Positions 35,001 to 46,500 of a stretch of 64,000 bases of DNA are shown here, piece by piece. How positions within the stretch are numbered: position 1 is the first letter of the stretch; every line of letters begins with the position of its first letter. The position numbers were made by a program, and so were the translations under genes. The notes under the pieces are model-generated. The model worked only from the letters and a program-made list of their open reading frames with translations. It had not been told where the DNA came from and searched no databases. The stretch is from Marasmius tenuissimus (lineage: Eukaryota; Basidiomycota; Agaricomycetes; Agaricales; Marasmiaceae), in assembly GCA_029532415.1 (NCBI GenBank), contig JAQOTA010000033.1, forward strand, positions 806,001 to 870,000. Direction: 5' to 3'.

Positions 35001-36318
35001 AGGGCGAAGCATGGGGAGGAAGGAGGTAGATGGCGGCCAGTATTGCGACCAAGTTCTTTTGGTCCAGATTGGCAGAGACGATGATGTGGTAGAGGGCATC
35101 GAGTTCTTGGAAAGGCGAGTCACCATGGGAACGATGGGAATAGTCAAGGATGGTACGGAGTTGCTCCACTGGATGCGAAAACTCGTCTTGGACAAACTTC
35201 ACAGCTGTTGATACATAGATGAATTGACCGCATGCTTTATGAGTCAGGCTATGTATGACGTCGTTGGAGGGCCAGGGAGACGGGAATTCAACCTGAGCGT
35301 ATTTCGGACTCGTTCGAATCCGCTCAAATGAATGGCGAAGATAGTGCCTGATATCATCATTCGGATGAAATGAATCATCCAAAACGACCCGTCTTGTCCA
35401 ACGATCGAGCTGGGCATCGTCAAATGCTTCTCGTATCCATGACTCTGGGCGACTGCATATGAGGAAACGTAGAGGAAACTGTGCCGATGATATCGAGCTG
35501 TACGCGGACTGCAAAATGGAGAGAAGGTGGCGCTGAACGTCGCTATCCCCACATTCGTCGAGGCCATCAATGATAACAAGTGTAGGGCGGTCCGGAGAGC
35601 GGAAGGGGAATAAGGGGCGGATGATCGAATTGAGGATTCTCTCTCTGCAATTCGCTCTTCTAACCAACGGGTTGAAGATTAGCTGTCGGAACTGATCGTT
35701 CAGTGTTGAGTTGAGAATGCGCGGGTCAGAGGAAACCCTCCGATGAATCAGACGGCGCACGTCCGGCCGTGTGATAGTAAGGCCATATGCGATCATGGGC
35801 ATAAGAAAGGCAGGGTTATTGCGCTGGGGATCAGATCTGAAGAAGAAGAATGAGGCAACAAGTGCATGCCGGTCACAATCTTCAGCAATGGTCTGGGCGA
35901 TGGCAGATTTTCCCACACCTGCCGGGCCCGACAGCCAGCAGATGGGACGGGAGGAGTCTGTAGAGGCTCTCCAGTTGTGAATCGCTTTCGTGACAAGTTC
36001 TCGTGTTCCAGGAAGACAACGCCCTCGCGGAAATTGTGACTGCGAGTTGTGCGATGCTCCCACCCCTGCAATGACTTCTGCAAGGTTGGTGCGTGCTGTA
36101 TGGATTGGTGAGGGAGCATACCGGATATCACGAAGAGGCTTACGGTAAGTAAGTGCGGCACTCGAGCTAGAGACATAATCGTGTCCGATATTGTTAAACT
36201 GGCCCCCCGTTATTGTAAAGTTCTTGGAGTTGGTGAACATTGATTGACTAGTGTCGCGTTGAATGAGGGGCGACTCCTTGTTTCTGACAATCGTATTGGG
36301 TTGAGCTCCATTCATCAA
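32088..36318 (-). CDS. NACHT NTPase (NLR-like) with tandemly repeated C-terminal modules
   Basis: A STAND-type signalling NTPase of the fungal NLR-like group, thought to act in non-self recognition or programmed death. The first large exon (36318 to about 34310) starts MMNGAQ. It has the basidiomycete N-terminal motif FTITGGQFNNIG (residues 34-45), Walker A GPAGVGKSAI (131-140) and Walker B LVIIDGLDEC (247-256), then SRPES. Two in-frame copies of a roughly 110-residue helical module follow (405-516 and 563-672; LLP..SP..IE.LLGLP, then a histidine and SF..F). After introns the gene appears to continue with modules B and C and a third copy of the first module (33459-33118), then B and C again to a stop at 32088. 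No WD40, ankyrin or LRR repeats are present. One intron near 33970 seems to use a GC donor. Whether everything to 32088 is one transcript is inferred from good splice joins. Confidence 0.75.
32230..34270 (-). repeat. Downstream B-C-A-B-C module repeats of the NACHT gene
   Basis: B copies at about 34270-33970 (WKQWIDFCLG) and 33030-32740 (DKWAQFCVG). C copies at about 33840-33480 (WMILNIARCRYDC, CDYHVNVRAGC) and 32640-32260 (WLILNIADYKWEC, NHYHINVRAGC). The third A copy is at 33459-33118 (VFHPSFVDYV, WIRVLVEQC). The order shows that a B-C-A block was duplicated. Confidence 0.65.
34303..35106 (-). repeat. Post-NACHT module copies 1 and 2 (same exon)
   Basis: Copy 1 spans 35106-34771 and copy 2 spans 34632-34303. 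Shared pattern: an LPPHASPSPKFIERLLGLP-type segment, a changed-residue helix (LRAMHSVLDIRG / LRDMRPLLDFRG), a VFHTSF or VLHPSF strand, then a W..VL.E end. Copy 2 is fused directly behind a short WVGFCFALGEPGE segment that in later units begins module B. Confidence 0.75.
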
Positions 36319-37049
36319 GTAAATGGTCTTTCTCTGATACCCTGTGTTGCGTCTGACCTTGGTCGTGAGTTTGTGTGTATGCTATTGTGTGTCAGAGAGA
36401 GAGATTGGTACCGAAACACCAAGCCAAACTGTAGAAATAACTTTTCTCTTTCAGCCATCACTCGGGCGGTGTAAAAATTGGCTAATCCTGTTCCCATCTT
36501 GTAGGGTTACCATCTGTCAATTGTTCATCGCAATGCTACCCAGAAGCTCCCGGAAGCGGCCCAGCCTAGCGATCGTAGCGGTAGATCCGTGACGGTTGCG
36601 TAGATGGTGGATGGGCCTTTGATACTTTTGTTCTCCGAATTCAGAGGAATTGCGGTTGTATCGTCCATTAGGGAAGATTTAAGGCCGCAATGAGCTCGAA
36701 ATTTTCTAGAATGCAAAGCTCTAATCTTCCAAATGACTGAAGCTGTAGCATCATTTGTGCAACGCGATGGCGAGCAGGCAGTCGTTCAAGAAGTTGACCT
36801 CCACGGCCCTCGGAGTCCGGTGAAAATGGCAGTGACCCGGAGTCCGGAGGCAACTTTGAACTTGTGGTCGTGTGACTTCGAGTAGATGTTTGGTGCCGAT
36901 TTTCTTACATAAAAAGGCGCTTCTCCATCACGACTCCATTACTTATCTACGGGCCACGGAGTAGTTTGATTCAACGTTATCATCTCCGGCCCACAGGTAT
37001 ATATGTAGATGTCGTCTTCAGCCGTATCACGTCCCGCCAGTACTCATGC
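36319..37049. other. Intergenic between NACHT gene and hydrolase 2
   Basis: It holds the promoter region of the NACHT gene (which reads leftwards) and the 3' end of hydrolase 2. No gene was recognised. Confidence 0.5.
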
Positions 37050-38094
37050 TCAAATCCTCGATACTTTCCTTGCAAATTCGGCCACGATCTTGTTTGTTTC
37101 CTCAGGCTTTTCGTAGAAGAAAGAGTGGCCTGCTCCTTCGATCCCGGCAACCTCTGGCTTTTTGAATACATCCTTCATCGCCTCTACCACCGCCATCCCG
37201 CTAATTCGTTGGGCATCCTGGTTTCCATGAACAAACAGGACTTTCAACTTGCCATCCCTCCCGGCCTCGAACAGCTTACTATTATCCTGAGCCCGAGCCA
37301 GGATCAGCGCGGAAACGGTAGGCGGTTGGAACAGGCTCGCCCCTAACCAAGCATATTGCGTTTCCCGTGGGATGGAGCTGGGATCATGGAAGAGAGTTTG
37401 GCTAAATTTCACGAAACCTCGCTTATAGAGGGCAACGTCGTCGATCGATTGGAACTCCGGAATTAGCTCCACGAGTCTCGGTGACAAAACCTTTGGGAAA
37501 AGCTCAACGTCCAAGACGGGGAGTGCAGCCATGTAGATGACCCCGGAAATAGCCTCGGGGCCAAGATAGGTGCAAATATCGACGATAATGGCTCCTGAGA
37601 TGAAGATCAGCGGTGAACATACGAACAGCAGATTAAGAGGTCGTTACCGACCTGCGAGACTCCTGTTGAAAGCTATAGGTGAGTGACGGGCCCATAAGTC
37701 GATGCAAGAGCATGCGAATATACTTACCAGGCAGCGACAATGGGTCTGGATACGCCGAACACCTTGCAAACAGCTGCGAAATCGTCCGCGTACAATTGAG
37801 AACTATGGCCCTCCTCATTCTCTGGCATTACACTCTGTCCGTGTCCTCGCGGATCGTATCTAATCTTCAAGTGCGGTGGGCATCATGAGTCGTGTATCTG
37901 TGTCGAAGATTGATAGATCACTGTACCAAATAGAACTCCTTCCGTAGATTAACGTCTTCGAACTGCCTTTGGAATACTAGAGACGGCAACGCATATCCTG
38001 GAATAAAGATTATGGCGGGTTTGGTTGGATCTCCCACCGCCTCAGCGTAGATCGTCCCACCATCTGAGGAGACTACATTCTTTGATGTGATCAT
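37050..38094 (-). CDS. Alpha/beta hydrolase, paralogue of the gene at 24340
   Basis: 286 aa from four exons (38094-37927, 37864-37728, 37662-37652, 37594-37050). It starts MITSKNVVSSDGGTIYAEA and carries FIPGY, RYDPRGHG, the elbow AAWSLAG made through the 11-nt exon GAGTCTCGCAG, ISGVIYMAALPVL, VHGNQD and EGAGHSFFYEKPEETN with the catalytic histidine. Exon 2 has the same length (137 nt) as in the paralogue, and the introns fall at the same places. It therefore arose by DNA-level duplication and inversion, not retroposition. The family fits a cytosolic serine hydrolase, and the substrate is not known. Confidence 0.88.
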
Positions 38095-38624
38095 GATCGT
38101 GGATGGGAACCTGAAATGAGGGAAAGAGCTATTAAGAAAAACGGTTTTTATACTGTTTCGCCATCACATGAGAATAATAGAAGTCTCCGAGTACAACGAG
38201 AAGCCCGTGTACAGTCATCGTGGACATGGGACTGAATTGCGCGGCCCACACATATTCCCCATGGGCCATGGCTCAAAGTCTGGCTCTGAACGACCAGTAT
38301 CAGGTGTTCCGAAGACTTTATCAACTTGGGGTTCTCATAGTCTGATATTGGCACCAGGGATAAGAGAAACCGCGGAAATCAAGTTGCCGGCGTGAGGGAG
38401 GTGTTTATAGTTTGCAATGCACCATTATAGTAGTAACCTCAGATATCCTCGACCATAAACCAACCAAGTTGTGTAACTAACAAGATCGCGACCTACAGAA
38501 GACATACGAGAGAAGTAAAGTGCAGGCTATGCGTGAATTTCAATAATGTCCGTGAGCAAAAAGAATGCAAGCCCGTGATACGAAGAGTTGTCCATGAGTG
38601 TTCAAAATAGAAAGAGAGGGTCAA
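38095..38624. other. Intergenic between hydrolase 2 and the modular secreted protein gene
   Basis: It must contain the hydrolase 2 promoter and the terminator of the next gene. No gene was recognised. Confidence 0.5.
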
Positions 38625-41600
38625 CTATCGGCGGAAACCAAGAAGAGTGTTGAGGATTCCACCGAGGTTGAGACCGAGCTGGCTGCTCAGCGAGTTGAAG
38701 TCAATGCCAAGGAACCCGAAATCCGCGGTAAGGGCAAGTTTGATGACAACACTGAGTGTGCTCTTGAGAGTGCCTTGTACAAGGGCAATGATGGAAGTCT
38801 CGAGGCCGGCGACGACGGAGACACATGCCTGGACGAAAACGGCGACGGTGGCACTAGAAAACGATGGTGTCGGTACAAGAAATCGAGCAAATGAAGAACG
38901 TCAACATACCCAAGTTCGGCACACAGACCGAAGACAACCTTAGCATTGGCGACGCCGACAACCTTGAGGACAGCATCAATGGCTCCAAAGACGAGCTGCA
39001 AAAGACCAACGACGGCAGTCGTGGCTTCATCGACAGTGCATCCAATGTTGGCCGCGGTGAGGACCTTGATCTGGGCAGTAGCGCTGACAATGATCGTCTT
39101 GATTTGCCCGACGATGCTACCAACAGCATCGCTGCCACAGTCGGAAGCCTTGAGGCCCTCTGAGGGTAGGGGAATCGGCATTAGTACCAGTCAGTCGGAA
39201 AGAAAGTGCTACTTACTGAGCTGGTCAATGAGAGGAGTAATCTGAGTGGTCAAATCCCCGATGATGGCAGTAAGGGAAGCGGTAGCTCCGACACCAGCGC
39301 CAGCTCCAACACCGATAACGACACCGAGGGTAAGGCCGAGGTCGATGGCGAGTTGAGTGAAGTCGATGCCGAGGAAGTCGAAGTTGGAGACGACGTCGAG
39401 CTGGATGCAAACACCGAGAGAAGCCTTGACAATGGGAACGAGAACGGCGACGAGGCCACCGTCGAAAGTGACAACGGACACGCAGACTTGGAGAAGCGTG
39501 CCGACAAGGACACTGAGGGTTTGGTAACATTAACGAGACGTAATGCAATTCGAAGGCAAAAAAAAACATACCAAAGCTCAGCGAAGATGCCAGAGACGGC
39601 CTTGACCTCGGCGGCGACAACAATCTTCAAGACGACGGCGACGGTCTCCAAGATCAAGTTAACGAGACCACCAACAAGCTTGCCACATTCGCCAATGGAG
39701 ATAACAGCTCCAGCACCTGACGCAAGGACAACATCGACGCTGGCACCGGCGAGAACCTTGATCTGCTCAATGGTGAAGGACAGGATGGCCTTGATTTGAA
39801 TGACAATAGGGCCGATCTTGTCAGCGGTACAGTCATCAGCGCTGAGGTCCTCTGCAAAGAGGGTTTAGTCGTGGATCACAGCCCAACAGATGGCGAACTT
39901 ACTGAGAGATTGGATGAGGGGAGTAACAGTGGTGGTGGCGTTGTTGAGAATGGTAACGATGGAAACGGTGGCACCGATACCAACACTGATCTTGGTCCAA
40001 TCAATGTTGAGGAATCCGAAGTTATCCTTGATTCCAAGAGTGACACAGATACCGATGGAGGTTTGGATGATAGGAGTAAGGACAGCAACGAGACCACCAT
40101 CGAAGGTGACGACATCCCCGCAGACCTTGATGAAGTCTCCAACGCAAACACTGCAGGACGAAAATAATCAGCACGATCATTTAGTCTCAATAGACAAGAC
40201 CACATACCCGAGTTCAGCGAACAATCCAATAACGACCTTGTACTCGCCAGAGACGACAATCTTCAAGACACCACCGCAGGCACCGAAGATGAGGTTGATG
40301 AGATCACCGACGAGCTTGCCGCATTCGCCAACAGAGATGACGGAGGTGCCAGAAGCGAGAACAACTTCGACACTGGCGCCAACGAGGACCTTGATCTGCT
40401 CAATAGCGACCTTAATGACAGCCTGGATCTCGAGGATAATGGGGCGGATGTTGTCGCCAGTGCAGTCAGCAGCACCGAGACCAGCTGTAGAGATGATTGT
40501 AAGCACGTATCGCAGATGGAGAGGGCATTTAACGTACTGAGCTTCTCAATGAGAGGAGTGATGACGGTAGTAGCATTGTTGACGATGGTGACAATTGAAA
40601 CGCCGGCACCGACACCAACACCAACGCCGAGACCGAGGTCAATACCGATGGTAGTCCAATCGATGTTGAGGAACTCGAAGGAGGCCTTGATTCCGAGGGT
40701 GACGCAGATACCGAGTGACGCCTTGATGATGGGGATGAGGACCACAGTGAGGCCTCCGTCGAAGGTGACAATCCCGCAAACAACTTTGATGAAGTCACCG
40801 ATGCAAATTCTGTTTTCCCAGCGGGTCAATATTTCAGCGAATCACAGGTGTGGGAACAAATACATACCCGAGTTCGACGAAGATCGAAATGAGGATCTTT
40901 TGGTTGTCACCCGTGGCAGTCTTGATGACAACGAGAATGGCACCGAGAACCAACTGTGGGACTGTTTATCATTTGCCCTCTGCACGGTAAACAATGCCAA
41001 CTTACGTTGATGAGAGTACCGAAGAGGGTGGCGAATTCGGAGACGGAGCTGACAGTTCCATTGCAGTCGGAAGCAAGAACAACGTTAACGCTGGCACCAA
41101 CGAAGACCTTGACTTGCTCGATGGCTGCTACGAAAACGGCCTTGATTTCCGCAACAACGGGCTCAACAGTCTCTTTGTTGCACTCATCGGCAGAGAATCC
41201 CTCTACGAGAAAGAAACAATGGTGAGAAAGTCTGAGCGCCAATTACGGAACAGTGGAAGTAACTTACTGAGCTTCTCAACAAGAGCGGTGACCTTGACGG
41301 AGATTTGCTGAACGATGAGAACAAGAGAGACAGAGACTTCGCCGTCAGCACCCGCCGAGCATGTTGGGACCGATAGGGCGCCGGAGGTAGTCGCAGTGGC
41401 AGCCGTGCTGGATGCAGGAGAGCTTCCGGAGGCGGTGGTGGTTCCATCGGTGACTGGGGTGGTGGCACCAGTGGATACAGGGGAGCTTTCAGTGACGGTA
41501 GTGGCATCGCCATTGACGGGAGTGGTAGCACCAGTGGATACGGGCGAGCTTCCAGTGACAGTAGTGGCACCAACAGTAACAGGTGTGTTCTCGCCGTTAC

Positions 41601-43590
41601 CGCCAGTTGGAACCGAGACAGTAGTAGCAAAAGTAGTAGCGAAGGTGGTGGTCACACCGTTGGAAACAGTGACAACGGTCGTCTGGCCGCCAACAGGGTG
41701 GCCGTGCTCGTCGTAGTCACCATCCTCTTCATCGCAGTCCTCGAAATCGTCCTCGTCGTCGTGGTTGCCGTTGTTGTCGCCGTTGTTGTCGTTGTTATCG
41801 CCGTTGTTGTTGCCGTTGTTGTTGCCGACGGAGCCAGTAGGAACGGAACCACCGGCGGTGATAATGCTGCTAACGAAGGTGGTAGCAGGGCCGCCAACCT
41901 GTCCAGACACAACAGTGGTGGGACCACTACCAGTTCCGGCAGTTTGAATAGCAGTGAATCCTGCACTGACTGTAGTACCAGCACCGACGAGGGTGGAGAG
42001 AACACCACCAGCGCCGACGGTGATACCGACGGTAACACCGATGTGGGCCCAGTCAACACCAAGGAAATCGTAGCATCCGGTGATACCGAGGGTGATAGCA
42101 AGGGGAACAGCGTCCTTGATGATGGGGTTGAGAGCGACAATGAGACCGCCGTCGAAGGTGATAACGTTGGAGCAGGTCTTGATGAGTTGGCCAACAGAGA
42201 TACTGGTGGACAGAGTAAGTAACGCGCAGAAGTGTGACCAAGGCGAGACCTACCCCAAGTCAACAAAGAGGCCGATGACAACCTTGGATTCGGAAGCAGG
42301 AACGACTTTAATAGCCTCGCAAATACCGTCGAAGAGAACCTACAAAAGAATAAGTGTTAGATAACACAAATAAGATAAAAAGGCTCCGCACTCACGATGA
42401 CAAGTTCACCAACGGCGCCGGCAGCGTCTGCAACAGTCAAGACCTTTCCTTCGAAGGAGAGAACAGCTTCAGCACTCTGTCCGACAAGGACAGTGATCTG
42501 GCTGATAGCAGCGACGATAACAGTTCTAATCTCTCCGACGATTGGGGCAACAGTAGAAGCATTGCAGTCCGATGGGCTCAAGTTCTCTGCCAAGGCGACG
42601 CGACAACATGTTAGGCTTGGACATCTCGGTCAGGGTAAAAACACGTACTGAGTTGCTCGGCAAGAGGCTTGATGGTACCGAAGGCAGTCTTGACGATGGT
42701 GATGAGCGAGACAGAAACATCGGCAGTCAAACCAGCACCGATTCCAACACCGACTTCGACACCGAGCTCGACGGCAGTCTGAACGAAGTCAATGTCGAGG
42801 AAGTGGAAGCAGGAGGTAACGCCAAGGTTGATGGCGACACCGAGAGATGTCTTGATCAAGGGAAGAACGGCGGCCAAAAGACCACCTTCAACAGTGACCA
42901 GCGAGACGGAGATGTTCACGAATTCTGCGACGACGATACTGAATGGAGAAGTCAGCGTCTGGAAATCCGAGTGGGTCACAAGTAGATGACTTACACAATC
43001 TCTGCGAAAAGCGCAATGATACCCGAGGACTGAGCTGAGACGACCAACTTGAGAACGGCACCGAGAGCACCGAAGACAAGCTAAAAAAAAGCGGGGATGA
43101 GTACAAAGTTTCACACCGGAGTCTAGAACACTCACGTTAACAAGGCCAGCGAGAAGAGTTGCAGTTTCCGAGACCGAAAGAGTGCCATTACCAGTGGAGA
43201 GAATGAGAGTAGCCTCGGCGTTGCTCTTGGCGAGCAGGTTGAGGTGGCCGATACCGTCGGCAATGACACCCTTGATCTCAATAGCAATGGGCTGGATCTT
43301 CTCGACCGTGATACTAGCAGCATCCAACGACTCTGAAGTGAAAGGAAGTAAGAACGGATGAGTCTACATCTGGAAAGGAAGAAACACGAACTCAATTGTT
43401 CCACCAGAGGGGTGATTTTCGAAGTCGCGTCATCAATAACGACAGGGAGAGGGGCTTGGTAACACTCGCATCGCGGGTTGAATACGGCTCCGCGAGGAAG
43501 GAGGGAGTTGGCGGGAGTTGTTGAGGGACCGGCTGCGACTAACGCGACAGCGGTAGTGAAGGACAGGAAGAGAGAGCGCAACGAAGGCAT
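38625..43590 (-). CDS. Large secreted protein of six tandem hydrophobic modules
   Basis: I cannot name a family for this protein, though similar ones are annotated only as transmembrane or hypothetical in Rhizoctonia-like fungi (from memory). A signal peptide begins at ATG 43590 (MPSLRSLFLSFTTAVALVAA), followed by a cysteine-containing pro-like stretch. Six repeats of about 190-220 residues follow, at about 43333-42655, 42591-41930, 41203-40539, 40483-39904, 39856-39213 and 39160-38625. Each has DC...I.PI..EI.A, EQIKVLVGAS, F.ELG, VVTFDGGL..VL.P.IK.SLG, F.FL.IDW and a glycine/valine-rich end, and most close with PLIE.LS at an intron. A Thr/Ser-rich linker with Asn and Asp tracts sits between modules 2 and 3. 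The stop is TAG 38627-38625. Some module segments could be membrane-inserting helices, so secretion or cell-surface location is inferred. Module-end introns suggest growth by exon-unit duplication. Confidence 0.75.
41330..41930 (-). repeat. Low-complexity linker with VSTGATTPV repeats and Asn/Asp tracts
   Basis: Part of the modular secreted protein. A tract of NGNNNGDNNDNN type is followed by DDEDDFEDCDEEDGD, then Thr/Ser-rich units such as SSPVSTGATTPV repeated three times with small changes. It looks like a mucin-like, probably O-glycosylated spacer. Confidence 0.75.
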
Positions 43591-46500
43591 CTCCGAGGTT
43601 GAGACCGGCTGCTTTTTTTATGCGTGGGTCCAAGAACGTCGGAGCGAGTTCGAACCTTGAAAGGAACGTGGGGCGTAAGGGAGTGGACGACCAAAAGGTC
43701 AAGGTTGGATGAAACCAAACGAAACGGTGAGGGAGGAAAAGGGAAAGATTGTTGTCGGGATAGGTGACCGCGTATTATTTATACGGGAATTTTCTTCTTA
43801 GCACTCGTGGCTCGGCAATCAGTGGGATTCCTTCCGTGAGGATGACTGTTGCATTCCAGGTTACAGGAGGTACAGGACGGAATCACGATTCCGGATGATC
43901 GGCGGCAGCCTAATTCCTGAAGGCCAGGGGTATGTCAGTCTGAGTCCATGCCATATGGAACTCGGACATGAGAGGCCGGCGAGCTTTGAAAACGCTGGAG
44001 GGCTTGACGAGGGCTTGTGAAGGTCGACACCAAGTCGGATTCACGACTGAATAGACATTTTCCTTAGAAACCTATGAATAATGAGGGCATGGCGAGAACT
44101 GCCGATTCCCGATTGAATTAGGAGTTCTATGGGCACATGAAGACGATATCGTAAAGTACCAGAGATCAAGGGTCCTGCTTGTGATGGGTGTGAAGTTCAA
44201 TAAATTTTAGCCGCGGGCGTGGAGTTGAAATATACCATCTTACATACGATCGGAAGCCTCTGGAAGGACTGCAATACGAGGAAGCCGAGTCCCGACCACC
44301 AATCGAACGAAAGCCATAACGTTTTCCCCAAGACTTCAGGCACGGGAATGTCTACATTACTGAAGAGATACGTCAGCAGAGTTGTAGAGGATTGGCAAGG
44401 AACATATTCGACCTAGCAACCAAAAGGAATACCAATCGACTACCTCCTTGACACACCTCCGGGCTCCAGGCTACATATCGACTGACAGCTTCAGTTCCAG
44501 CACAACGTCGATCGCCCATTGCGGAAGTAGATTTGGCCGGAACTCTCAAAATAGACGTCTCACAGACTGCGCAGTTCATCGGAGTATGTGACCAAGTGTC
44601 TTGAAGTCTGCGAATTCATTGTGGATGGCCGAGCCAAATACGGACAAGGGTATTGTACTTGCAGTACATTGAAAAGCGACAACTTCTGGGTGTCGGGTTT
44701 TTCCCGAATCTTCACAGATTGAGGGTCGCTGACTTGCAGAAATTGCAATCGAACTCATGTTGAAACGCCTAAGAGGGGATCGGTACCGAAAAAATGAATT
44801 GGGAAATCCAAAGAGAATTAGAGAACACACTTGAAACGCGACCAGGCGCGATTTTTCCCCTAAATCGACTACAACTACCCCAGCCCTGAAATCCTGACAG
44901 AGTCGGGGAGAGCTTTCGCGAAAGGTTAATGAAGTAGCACGGTGAGCTCCTGTTCTGAGCGTCGATGATGATGGTTGAGGAACAAGAACCGAAACAAGCG
45001 CCCACAGCCTCAACTTTGTTTGAGTTGACGACGAACAAATGGAGTCAATGAACTCACTGATTGCCCTAACCCAGACCGTACCCCAAGCTGTTCGTCGTCC
45101 ACAACTCCATCATCGTAACGTTAAACGTTGCCGGTCACTTGCGAAATGGGTTATAGTCGAGTAGCGAATTTGCGAACATGAGGAAGAGAGATAAAAATGC
45201 ATAGGGTGATGGCGGTGGGGAGGAAAGGAGCGATATGAGCGGAAGGGTTGGGCAAAGGGCTCAAAATGGCCACGCAGTTACGCACGGACCACTTCTCCGA
45301 AGTTCTTCTGGAACTCGAAGATCAGTCCCTCAATCAATTTCAGGAACAAGTGCGGAGTATAGAAGAGTATGGATCGGGGAACGTCAGGACAGGTCAGAAG
45401 CTGTCAGAAGTTAGTCAGAATTTATCGATCGCATCAGAGGGCACTCGACAACGTCGAATAGCACCAACGCACTTCTCGTTGGGGTTGATCACGCGTCCGC
45501 GACTAGCCAATTCGCGTCAACTTCTTACTGAGACTCTCATCAGGTCCTCAGTAAAATCTTTGAATCTCCTTCGAGCATCTCCAGCGCTGCATCTATCTTT
45601 GGTCGTCATGCAAGTTGAATTTATGGAATAGGTAGTGCTGGTTCCAATGTCGACCAACTTGCAAACGGTTGAAGGCGACGCGTCCCACCCTCTGATTCGC
45701 GCCATACTCGACAATCCTCGAATTCCCTCGCTCCCTCGCGACAACAATGCGATAGATCCACTGACGAGAGTAGTGATGCATGATTGACGCGTAGGAGAAC
45801 GTCGGGAACACCCGCCGAAACGTGACAAGGGTCGAGCAAGGGGCATGTTGAGAAAACTTGTTGAACAGTTTAACCCGGTGAGTACCAGGTTTATGAATGT
45901 AGTTGCGATACAGAGTAGACTCGAGAACCTACTTATCTTTGCATTCTTGGAGTAACAGGATCTCTCTATTCGATAGAGATTCCCCTTGTTCGACTCCGAC
46001 ATTCAGTTGTACACGGATTTCAGTTGGATAAGGCTAATCGGCCTTTACGATACTGAGTTTTGGACTTCAGAATCACTCCCACAAGGATCGAACGAAGACA
46101 AGAGGCTTGTTTGTCTCGAAGTACGCAAGTCACGAACGGGGGTCTACCTTCAACCTAACTACGGCGTAGAAGCGCGATCGGAAAAAAGAGGTTACCTAGA
46201 GTCCTGATAACCAGTTGGTTCTCCCTCGACAAAGAACCAGGCCCCAAAGGTGCGAATATCGCGACAGAGAAGGCTTATAAGAGGCGGACATCGCTGTCGG
46301 CCTGAGACTGGAACGATCGAAAGGTTACGTGGCCAACTGTGGCCCGAAACATTCCTCGCCAGGCTTTTTGCTCTCCGTCGACACGCTGGACAAGCCTTTT
46401 CTTTGACACAGCTCATCGTTCCGAACACGGCAGTACGTTCGGCTCGCAAATCTTTCTCCACTAAACTGATTCGGAAAGTTGAGAGGCCAGGAAGCGAATA

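Noticed and set aside
38598..42985. Long plus-strand open frames, some over 170 codons, opposite the modular secreted protein
   Set aside because: They arise from the biased, repetitive codons of the minus-strand modules. They have no domains, splice logic or start context of their own.
45248..46002. Opposing 127- and 161-codon frames as genes
   Set aside because: The frames partly overlap on opposite strands, with no domains, signal peptide or splice chain to choose between them.
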